Positions 1 to 5,789 of a DNA stretch of 18,976 bases are shown in pieces. Source of the stretch: CALFMR01 sp035550595 (GTDB lineage Bacteria; Acidobacteriota; Vicinamibacteria; Vicinamibacterales; SCN-69-37); contig DASZOV010000047.1 of NCBI GenBank assembly GCA_035550595.1, forward strand, positions 1-18,976, written 5' to 3'. Every line of letters starts with the position of its first letter. Positions within the stretch are counted from its first letter, which is position 1. A program made the translations under genes and the position numbers. A model generated the notes under the pieces. It was not told where the DNA came from and searched no databases. It saw only the letters and a list, made by a program, of their open reading frames with translations.

Positions 1-72
1 GATGCCGCTCGCCGGCGGCGCGGGGAACGCGGGGCTCGTTTGGTCGCTGCCATACAGTCTGCCTCCACCCGG

Positions 73-102
73 TTGATTTCGACGCCCTAACTAGCGGATA
101 AT
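73..102 (+). promoter_or_regulatory. sigma70-like promoter of rpsA
   Basis: A -35-like TTGATT (73-78) and a -10-like GATAAT (97-102) are separated by 18 bp. They lie in the only clearly AT-rich patch near the start of the window. Transcription would begin near 109, giving a leader of about 88 nt before the rpsA ATG at 197. This is a motif match by eye, but both boxes and the spacing agree, which is rare in this GC-rich DNA. Confidence 0.55.
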
Positions 103-144
103 TAAATGCTTATCGTATTTCTCTCTGACGAGACCCTACAGCCC

Positions 145-163
145 GCCGAAGCTGCGATTCGGC
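145..163 (+). promoter_or_regulatory. hairpin in the rpsA leader
   Basis: GCCGAA (145-150) and TTCGGC (158-163) are perfect reverse complements around a 7-nt loop. The stem lies 15 nt upstream of the rpsA Shine-Dalgarno, inside the predicted leader. Ribosomal protein S1 represses its own translation through a structured leader in E. coli. A similar role here is an inference from position only. Confidence 0.35.
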
Positions 164-178
164 CGACCGCCGTAGTTG

Positions 179-184
179 AGGAGG
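179..184 (+). promoter_or_regulatory. Shine-Dalgarno of rpsA
   Basis: AGGAGG lies 12 nt upstream of the ATG at 197. It is the strongest ribosome binding site in the window and decides the start: an in-frame TTG at 176 overlaps this site and is unlikely to be used. An in-frame GTG at 245 has a GGAGG only 1 nt upstream, which is too close. Confidence 0.6.
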
Positions 185-196
185 ATCCGCAACGCA

Positions 197-1957
197 ATGA
201 ACAACGCAGACGCGAACAAGAGAGCCCACAACACACAGGGAGGTGTGAAGACCCTACCCGGCTTTTCGACATTCTCCTCGTCCGAGGATGGCGCCGAAAC
301 CGATCCGCAGGAATATGCGCGCCTCCTGGAGCTTTACGATACCAGCTTCCGTAACATCGCGGAAGGCGAAGTTGTCAAGGGAACGGTCGTCAAAGTGACG
401 CAGACCGACGTCGTCGTCGACGTCGGCTTCAAGTCCGAGGGCCTCATCTCCATCGAGGAGTTCATCGACGAGAACGGGCAGGTCATGGCCCAGCCCGGGG
501 ACATCGTCGACGTGCTGCTCGAGCGCACGGAGGACCGCGAGGGGCACGTCGTGCTGTCGCGGGAGAAGGCCGAGAAGATGAAGATCTGGGACGAGGTGGA
601 GAAGGCCTACCTCGAGCGCAAGGTCGTCATCGGACGGGTCATCGAGCGCATCAAGGGCGGCCTGGCCGTCGATATCGGTGTGCGCGCGTTCCTGCCGGGA
701 TCGCAGATCGACGTGCGGCCGGTTCGCAATCTCGACGCCCTGCGCGGCCAGGAGCTGCGCATGCGCGTCATCAAGGTCAACAAGAAGCGCGGCAACATCG
801 TGCTCTCGCGCAAGGTCCTGCTCGAGGAAGAGAACGCCGAGAAGAAGAAGACGACGCTCGACACGCTCGCCGAGGGCAAGGTGCTGCGCGGCACGGTGAA
901 GAACCTCACCGATTACGGCGCGTTCATCGATCTCGGCGGCATCGACGGGCTCCTGCACATCACCGACATGTCGTGGGGCCGCGTCACGCACCCGTCCGAG
1001 GTCGTGCACGTCGGTGACGACATCGAGGTCATCGTCCTCAAGTACGACGCGGCGACCGAGCGCGTCTCGCTCGGCCACAAGCAGCTCGTGCCCGATCCCT
1101 GGACGAACGTCATCGAGCGCTATCCGGTCGGCATCCGCGTGTCGGGTAAGGTCGTGAGCCTGACCGACTACGGCGCGTTCATCGAGCTCGAACCCGGCGT
1201 CGAAGGCCTCATCCACGTGTCCGAGATGTCGTGGAGCAAGCGCGTCAAGCACCCGTCGAAGCTCTTGACGGTCGGCGACGCGGTCGAGGCGATGGTGCTC
1301 GGCGTCGATCCGGGCGCGCGCCGCATCTCGCTCGGCCTCAAGCAGGTCGAGACCAACCCGTGGCACGAGCTCGCGAGCAAGTACCCGATCGGCACGACGA
1401 TCACCGGCAAGGTGCGCAACCTCACCGAGTTCGGCGCGTTCGTCGAAGTCGAGGACGGCATCGACGGCCTCATCCACATCTCGGACATGTCGTGGAGCAA
1501 GATCAAGCACCCGTCCGAGGTGCTGAAGAAGGGCGACGAGGTCGAGGCGCAGGTGCTGAGCATCGACGCCGACAACCAGCGTCTGTCGCTCGGCCTGAAG
1601 CAACTGCAGACCGGCATCTGGAAGGACTTCTTCGCCGCGCACCACGTCGGCGACGTCGTCGAGGGCAAGGTCGTGCGGCTGACCAACTTCGGCGCGTTCG
1701 TCGAGCTGGCCGACGGCATCGAAGGCCTCATCCACGTCTCGGAGTTCGACTCGTCGAACGGCGGCGAGAAACTCGAACTGCGCGCGGGCGAGAGCTATCA
1801 GATGAAGATCATCCGGCTCGTGCCCGAGGAGCGGAAGATCGGCCTCAGCATCCGCGCCCTGAAGGACGCCGAGTTCCGCGCCGATTGGGAGTCGTACGTC
1901 GAGTCGAGCGGTCGCCCAGAGGTGACGCTCGGGGACCACTTCCGCAATATGAAATAG
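197..1957 (+). CDS. rpsA: 30S ribosomal protein S1
   Basis: Ribosomal protein S1 binds mRNA and helps load it on the 30S subunit, which matters most for messages with weak Shine-Dalgarno sites. The 586-residue product has six S1 (OB-fold) repeats at roughly residues 58-123, 143-205, 229-297, 315-384, 402-469 and 487-555. Repeats 3 to 6 carry the typical pattern LT(D/E/N)(Y/F)GAF, then G(I/V)(D/E)GL(I/L)H(I/V)S/T(D/E)MSW and HPSE/K; repeats 1 and 2 are divergent, as in E. coli S1, where they dock on the ribosome. Length is close to the usual 550-590 residues. The ATG at 197 is chosen because AGGAGG precedes it. The gene is followed by a repeat-filled spacer and an IHF-like gene, the same order as rpsA-ihfB in proteobacteria. 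Six full repeats fit a species in which many genes, including most in this window, lack a clear Shine-Dalgarno. Confidence 0.96.
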   Translation: MNNADANKRAHNTQGGVKTLPGFSTFSSSEDGAETDPQEYARLLELYDTSFRNIAEGEVVKGTVVKVTQTDVVVDVGFKSEGLISIEEFIDENGQVMAQPGDIVDVLLERTEDREGHVVLSREKAEKMKIWDEVEKAYLERKVVIGRVIERIKGGLAVDIGVRAFLPGSQIDVRPVRNLDALRGQELRMRVIKVNKKRGNIVLSRKVLLEEENAEKKKTTLDTLAEGKVLRGTVKNLTDYGAFIDLGGIDGLLHITDMSWGRVTHPSEVVHVGDDIEVIVLKYDAATERVSLGHKQLVPDPWTNVIERYPVGIRVSGKVVSLTDYGAFIELEPGVEGLIHVSEMSWSKRVKHPSKLLTVGDAVEAMVLGVDPGARRISLGLKQVETNPWHELASKYPIGTTITGKVRNLTEFGAFVEVEDGIDGLIHISDMSWSKIKHPSEVLKKGDEVEAQVLSIDADNQRLSLGLKQLQTGIWKDFFAAHHVGDVVEGKVVRLTNFGAFVELADGIEGLIHVSEFDSSNGGEKLELRAGESYQMKIIRLVPEERKIGLSIRALKDAEFRADWESYVESSGRPEVTLGDHFRNMK

Positions 1958-1975
1958 GAGTGGAAAGCGTCCGTC

Positions 1976-2330
1976 GGTTCCGGGGTTCCGGGTTCCAGGG
2001 TTCATCGTTCTTCGACCGGGTTCCTGGTTCTCCGGGCCCGGGCTGCCGGAACCGCACGGAACCGGGAACTTGGAACCGAGGGCGAACGCGGAACTTTGGA
2101 ACCCGTGGGCGACCAGGAACCCGGAACCGGGGGGCGAACCTGGAACCGGCACCGTGAGAATGGGGGCGCGTGCCAGGCAGGCAACGCCGCCCCCGAACCG
2201 GGAACCCGGAACCTGACAGCCGGGACGCGTGCAGAGCACGCGTCCCGGCACCCGAACGCGGAACCCTCGAGAACCTGGAACCCTCGTATCAGAACCTCGG
2301 GACCCCGGAACCCTGGAACCCGGAACCCTC
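1976..2330 (+). repeat. degenerate GGTTCC/GGAACC inverted array
   Basis: The whole 373-bp spacer between rpsA and the IHF-like gene is filled by a short degenerate motif. On the plus strand GGTTCC occurs at 1976, 1984, 1991 and 2019, with near-copies at 1999 and 2026. Its reverse complement GGAACC occurs at 2048, 2058, 2072, 2098, 2116, 2123, 2142, 2201, 2208, 2260, 2277, 2307, 2315 and 2322, plus several one-base variants. Adjacent copies are often 7-8 bp apart. The orientation switches at a CCGGGCCCGG palindrome (2032-2041), so the first about 60 bp can pair with the sequence after it. No conserved protein is encoded. I see no gene, terminator T-tract or transposase here. Confidence 0.8.
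2219..2249 (+). repeat. perfect 14-bp palindrome with 3-nt loop
   Basis: GCCGGGACGCGTGC (2219-2232) and its exact reverse complement (2236-2249) flank the loop AGA. The stem is very GC-rich and lies between GGAACC blocks of the array. No run of T follows, so it is not a standard intrinsic terminator. A REP-like element or an RNA-stabilising/processing hairpin between rpsA and the IHF-like gene are possible readings. Confidence 0.7.
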
Positions 2331-2633
2331 ATGACCAAATCCGAGCTCGTCGAAGAAGTCTCACGCGTGTCAGACCTCACGAAAAAGCACTCCGAGGTCA
2401 TCGTCGACACCGTGTTCAAGACCATCGTCGAGGCCCTGCACCGCGGCGAGAAGATCGAGCTGCGCGGCTTCGGGAGTTTTCGGCTGCGGCGGAGGGAGTC
2501 GCGCAAGGGGCGCAATCCCAAGACGGGCGACAAGGTCGACGTCCCGCCCAAGCACGTGCCGTATTTCAAGCCCGGCAAGGAATTAAAAGACCTGATCAAC
2601 AAGGCGGCGGCCGAGGCCGGGCTCGGCGAGTGA
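2331..2633 (+). CDS. IHF/HU-family DNA-bending protein
   Basis: This 100-residue protein belongs to the bacterial HU/IHF family of dimeric nucleoid proteins, which bend DNA by inserting a proline at the tip of each beta arm. It begins MTKSELVEEV and has the helical N-terminal half and the motif GFGSF. The signature arm region RNPKTGDKVDVPPKHVPYF follows, and the ending PGKELKDLIN is typical of IHF alpha/beta-type members. Its place directly after rpsA matches proteobacterial ihfB, but sequence alone does not tell IHF alpha, IHF beta and HU apart here, so no symbol is given. An upstream in-frame extension to 2229 would only translate the repeat array and is rejected. No normal Shine-Dalgarno is present: the bases before the ATG are the last GGAACCCTC unit of the array. 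The HIT gene follows after 18 nt. Confidence 0.93.
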   Translation: MTKSELVEEVSRVSDLTKKHSEVIVDTVFKTIVEALHRGEKIELRGFGSFRLRRRESRKGRNPKTGDKVDVPPKHVPYFKPGKELKDLINKAAAEAGLGE

Positions 2634-2651
2634 TCGCGGGGCGCCGGACCG

Positions 2652-3194
2652 ATGTCGTTCGAACGCCTGTGGACGCCCTGGAGATTGGCCTACGTGACCG
2701 AAGCCAGCCGCACGGTGCCGGCGTGCATCTTCTGCGCGGCCGTCGCTGGACCTGATCCCGATCCGCTCGTCGTGCACCGTGGCGAACGGACGTTCGTCAT
2801 CCTCAACAAGTTTCCGTACAACAACGGCCACGTCATGGTCGTGCCGTACCGGCACGTGCCGCGGTTGTCCGATCTCGACGCCGCGGATCTCGCCGAGCTC
2901 ATGGCGCTCGCGCAGGCCGTCGAGCGCGCGCTCACCGATCTCTACCGGCCGCACGGCTTCAACCTGGGCATCAACGTCGGCAAGCCGGCGGGTGCCGGCG
3001 TGCTGAATCACCTGCACCTGCACGTCGTGCCGCGATGGGACGGCGACACGAGCTTCATGACCGTGTTCGGCGACACGCGCGTGCTGCCCGAGGAACTGGG
3101 CGTGACGGCCGGCCGCGTCAGGGAAGCCCTGGCGCGCGTACTCGCGGCGCCGCCCGCATCCGCTTCGTCCGTCTCGTCCGAGCCCGGCCGGTGA
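2652..3194 (+). CDS. HIT-family nucleotide phosphohydrolase/transferase
   Basis: The 180-residue protein is a histidine-triad enzyme of the branch often annotated as Ap4A phosphorylase-like or HIT-domain proteins. The N-terminus has the branch-specific RLWTPWR, followed by a CxxC pair (Cys25, Cys28) that with histidines may bind zinc. The segment LNKFPYNNGHVMVVPYRH (51-68) forms the nucleotide-binding strand region. The catalytic histidine triad is HLHLH (120-124) followed by VVPRW; the middle histidine of the triad forms the nucleotidyl intermediate in this superfamily. The tail after about residue 165 is low in complexity. Substrate cannot be told from sequence. It sits 18 nt after the IHF-like gene and is probably co-transcribed with it; there is no strong Shine-Dalgarno. 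Confidence 0.9.
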   Translation: MSFERLWTPWRLAYVTEASRTVPACIFCAAVAGPDPDPLVVHRGERTFVILNKFPYNNGHVMVVPYRHVPRLSDLDAADLAELMALAQAVERALTDLYRPHGFNLGINVGKPAGAGVLNHLHLHVVPRWDGDTSFMTVFGDTRVLPEELGVTAGRVREALARVLAAPPASASSVSSEPGR

Positions 3195-3260
3195 GCCGCA
3201 CGCGACGTCCAATGGTCCGCGTCCTGCCGACCGCGGTCGGCGTGAGCCGTCCCGGGCCGG

Positions 3261-3269
3261 TGCTATCAT
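3261..3269 (+). promoter_or_regulatory. extended -10 element before the VWA gene
   Basis: TGCTATCAT matches the extended -10 pattern TGnTAnnAT, with TATCAT at 3264-3269. No convincing -35 box is seen, as is common for extended -10 promoters. The start of transcription would be near 3276, about 48 nt upstream of the ATG at 3324. It lies in the 129-bp gap after the HIT gene. Confidence 0.45.
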
Positions 3270-3323
3270 GAAAATCCTGCGTCTGCCGCCGTGGGACGGG
3301 CGTCCTCCGTCCCGAGGTGCTCG

Positions 3324-5378
3324 ATGATGCGCCCCTGGCTTCGTTCGGTCCCTCTCCTGGCGATCCTCTTGTGCGTCGCGGGACATCCCGCTGCACAGAG
3401 CAGCAACACGCCGTCAGCTTCTCAGACCACTTCTCAAACCACGACCGGTGACGACGGCACCGGCGCCACGCAGCAGCCCACGTTCCGCGAGCGCATCGAC
3501 TCGGTCACGGTCGACGTGAGCGTGACCGACAAGCAGGGCCAGCCGGTCACCGATCTCACGGCCGACGACTTCGAGATCCGCGAAAGCGGCAAGCCGCAGA
3601 AGATTGACGCGTTCCAGCTCATCCGCACGAACGACGGCCGCGACGATCCCGACGCCGCGCGCGAGATCTCGTCGCTCGACGACCAGAAGCGCGAGACCGC
3701 GCGCATCGACAACCGGCTGTTCGTCATCTACCTCGACGACTACCACGTGCGCGTCGGCAACAGCGTCGGCATTCGCGAACAGCTCGCGCGGTTCGTGCGC
3801 GAGCTCACGCCGCACGATCTCGTGGCCATCATGCGGCCGCTCGAGCCGGCCGAGGCGTTGACCTTCTCGCGCGATCACGACGGTGCGGCGAACGACATCC
3901 TCGCGTTCAAGGGCCGCAAGTACAACTATCAACCGATCAACGCGCTCGAGGCGCAGTACGCCGGCGAACCGGCCGCCGAGCAGGAGCAGTTGCGCAACGG
4001 CTGGGTCGTCGGCGATCTGACGCGGCTCGCCGACGCGATGGGCGGCCTGCGCGAGGGCCGCAAGACGATCCTCTACGTCAGCGAGGGCATGAGCGGCACG
4101 CTGCCGCCCGGCGCCACGACGTTCGGCACCTTCGATCCGATCACGACGACGGTCACCGATCCGACGCAGCGCGACATGAGCTCCGCGTACTTCAACGGCG
4201 CGTCGCTCCTCGGCGACATGCAGATGGTCTTTCGCGCGGCGGCGCGATCGAACGTCGCCATCTACACGGTCGACCCGCGCGGGCTCACGCAGCAGGAATT
4301 CAGCCTGGCCGATCACGTCTCGGACGTCGAGAACCAGCGCACGCTGAACGAATCGCTCGACCTGCTGAAAGTCACGGCCGAAGAGACCAACGGCCGCGCC
4401 ATCACGGGCCGCAACAACGTCCTGCCGCAGCTCGCGCAGATGGTGCGCGACAACAGCACGTACTACCTGATGACCTACGTGTCGTCGCTCGCGCCGCGCG
4501 ACGGCAAGTTCCACGAGATCGACGTGCGCGTGAAGCGCAAGGGCGTCGAGGTCCGCGCGCGCAAGGGCTACTGGGCGCTGTCGCCCGAGGAGATCGAACG
4601 CGTGAACGCGCCCGCGCGGCCGGGGCCGTCGGCGGCCGTCATGCAGGCGCTCGACACGATGTCGACCGCGGCCGAGTCGTCGCGCCGCCACGCCATCACG
4701 GTCTGGAGCGGCTCGCGGCCGGGCGCGAGCGAGAAGGCCAGCGTCACCGTCGCCTGGGAGGCGACGACCGATACGCCCGACGTCGCCTTCGATCGCGTCG
4801 ACCACGTCGTCATCACGGCCACGGGCGTTCATGGCGAGCCGATCTTCCAGGGCACGACGCCGCCGAAGACGGATGTCGCGGGCCGCGTCTCGGGGCAGGC
4901 GACCTTTGACGCGCCCGCCGGCGCGGTGCACGTCCGCGTCGAAGCGATCAACGCCGCCGGACGACGCGTCGAGACGGACGAGTCCGATCTCGACGTGCCC
5001 GATTACTCGACCGTCGGCGCGACCATCACGACGCCGTTCGTCTACAGCGGCCGGTCGGCGTTCGATCTGCAGCGGATTCGCGCGATGGATGCGCCCGTGC
5101 CCGCGACCGATCGGACGTTCGCGCGCACCGAGCAACTGCTCATCCGCTTCGACGCGTACGGTCCGGCCGGCACGACGCCCGCCGTGACGATGCGCCTGCT
5201 CAACTCGTCGGGGGCGAGCATCGCGACGCTGCCGCCGCCTTCGTCGACCGGTGCGCACGCGTTCGAGTCCACGCTGCCGCTCGGCTCGTTCCCGCCCGGC
5301 GACTATCTCATCGAGATCGGCGCCGACGCTGGCGGGTCGACGGCCTCGAAGCTGCTCGCCATTCGCGTCACCGGCTGA
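3324..5378 (+). CDS. exported VWA-domain protein, acidobacterial VWFA-related family
   Basis: The 684-residue product starts with a signal peptide (MMRPWLRSV, a hydrophobic LLAILLCVAG core, then a PAAQ cleavage region near residue 25), so it acts outside the cytoplasm. A low-complexity Thr/Ser/Gln linker follows. Next is the family-typical strand domain VDVSVTDKQGQPVTDLTADDF (about 63-83, part of a segment at 58-105). A von Willebrand A-type domain (about 132-415) follows, including GRKTILYVSEGMSG and later IYTVDPRGL. The C-terminal half is beta-rich, with Ig-like segments ending IRVTG. This architecture matches the VWFA-related family that is greatly expanded in Acidobacteria; its role there is unknown, and binding or adhesion is a guess. 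GAGG at 3314-3317 lies 6 nt before ATG 3324 and supports that start over the upstream GTG at 3291; ATG 3327 is an alternative. The metal site looks incomplete, with LDDYHV where DxSxS is expected. Confidence 0.88.
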   Translation: MMRPWLRSVPLLAILLCVAGHPAAQSSNTPSASQTTSQTTTGDDGTGATQQPTFRERIDSVTVDVSVTDKQGQPVTDLTADDFEIRESGKPQKIDAFQLIRTNDGRDDPDAAREISSLDDQKRETARIDNRLFVIYLDDYHVRVGNSVGIREQLARFVRELTPHDLVAIMRPLEPAEALTFSRDHDGAANDILAFKGRKYNYQPINALEAQYAGEPAAEQEQLRNGWVVGDLTRLADAMGGLREGRKTILYVSEGMSGTLPPGATTFGTFDPITTTVTDPTQRDMSSAYFNGASLLGDMQMVFRAAARSNVAIYTVDPRGLTQQEFSLADHVSDVENQRTLNESLDLLKVTAEETNGRAITGRNNVLPQLAQMVRDNSTYYLMTYVSSLAPRDGKFHEIDVRVKRKGVEVRARKGYWALSPEEIERVNAPARPGPSAAVMQALDTMSTAAESSRRHAITVWSGSRPGASEKASVTVAWEATTDTPDVAFDRVDHVVITATGVHGEPIFQGTTPPKTDVAGRVSGQATFDAPAGAVHVRVEAINAAGRRVETDESDLDVPDYSTVGATITTPFVYSGRSAFDLQRIRAMDAPVPATDRTFARTEQLLIRFDAYGPAGTTPAVTMRLLNSSGASIATLPPPSSTGAHAFESTLPLGSFPPGDYLIEIGADAGGSTASKLLAIRVTG

Positions 5379-5426
5379 TCGATCGCGCTCACGCGTCGCG
5401 ATTGCAAGAGCCTGAAAATTCATGTT

Positions 5427-5447
5427 CCCCGAGCCCGAAGCTCGGGG
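5427..5447 (+). terminator. strong hairpin after the VWA gene, possible terminator
   Basis: CCCCGAGC (5427-5434) pairs perfectly with GCTCGGGG (5440-5447) around a 5-nt loop, 48 nt after the VWA stop codon. A competing stem, GAGCCC (5431-5436) with GGGCTC (5445-5450), overlaps it, and a further GAGCTTGGGGCCCC follows. No T-run follows, so if it ends transcription it does so without the usual U-tract, or with Rho. It may instead protect the mRNA 3' end. Confidence 0.4.
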
Positions 5448-5638
5448 CTCCACAGAGCTTGGGGCCCCTCGTCAAGAACCGGCCGGCGAGGCCGATTGGA
5501 AGACTGGCGCCGGTGTGGTCCGTGCGTGCGGTCGTCGTCTGTCAATCTCGTAAGCGACGGACGGCCGATTTCAGCGCGGCGGGTGGACGAAGCGGTGAGC
5601 GAACGCGGCCGTCGCGTGCGCCGCTGCGGCACATCGCT

Positions 5639-5649
5639 TGCACTAGAAT
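5639..5649 (+). promoter_or_regulatory. candidate -10 element before the response regulator
   Basis: TGCACTAGAAT contains TAGAAT at 5644-5649, one base away from the consensus TATAAT. A TG lies 3 nt upstream rather than the ideal 1 nt. No -35 box is recognisable. Transcription would start near 5656 and give a leader of about 133 nt. Confidence 0.35.
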
Positions 5650-5789
5650 AGGGACTCTACATGCTGCACAGCCTTTCACTCATGCGCCGATGCGAGCCGG
5701 GTGTGCCGTCGCACACGCGGGCGAGCGTGCGTCTGACGCAGAGAAGGGCCGCGGCATCGGACGCCTCCATCCGCTTGCCCTAGATCGCC

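Larger units (their letters stand above)
5379..5789. other. 411-bp non-coding spacer
   Basis: This stretch separates the VWA gene from the response regulator gene. It holds a strong hairpin (5427-5447), a candidate promoter (5639-5649) and a probable 5' leader of about 130 nt with a small hairpin (GTGTGC/GCACAC, 5701-5716). Open frames on both strands here encode arginine- and proline-rich sequence without family features, as GC-rich non-coding DNA does. I see no tRNA, no terminator with a clear T-tract and no mobile element remnant. Confidence 0.6.

Noticed and set aside
2..101. 3' end of an upstream plus-strand gene in the first 100 bases
   Set aside because: All three frames reach a stop at 76, 90 or 101, but none gives a recognisable C-terminus, so no gene can be assigned.
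1976..2330. The repeated GGAACC blocks as a CRISPR array
   Set aside because: Units are 6-8 bp, degenerate and almost contiguous, without constant-length spacers; no cas gene is present.
2229..2330. N-terminal extension of the IHF-like protein
   Set aside because: The added residues only translate the repeat array (Pro/Gly/Thr/Arg-rich) and precede the normal family start MTKSELV.
254..2602. Very long open frame on the minus strand opposite rpsA and the array (also 3414-5453, 6649-9129 and 17068-18870 minus)
   Set aside because: These are mirrors of real GC-rich genes: stop codons are rare opposite strongly biased codons. The products are Arg/Ala/Asp-rich with no family motifs, while the plus strand encodes recognised proteins.
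3268..3327. A 19-codon ORF (MKILRLPPWDGRPPSRGAR) overlapping the VWA start by ATGA
   Set aside because: Its ATG overlaps the likely -10 element (3264-3269), so it would not be in the transcript from that promoter; no Shine-Dalgarno or known leader peptide similarity.
5500..5590. Possible tRNA or small structured RNA in the 411-bp spacer
   Set aside because: No acceptor stem, no GTTCRANNY T-loop and only 5-bp stems could be found by eye.
5420..5632. 70-codon minus-strand frame in the spacer after the VWA gene
   Set aside because: Arg/Pro/Ser-rich, no motif, spans the strong hairpin; typical chance frame in GC-rich DNA.
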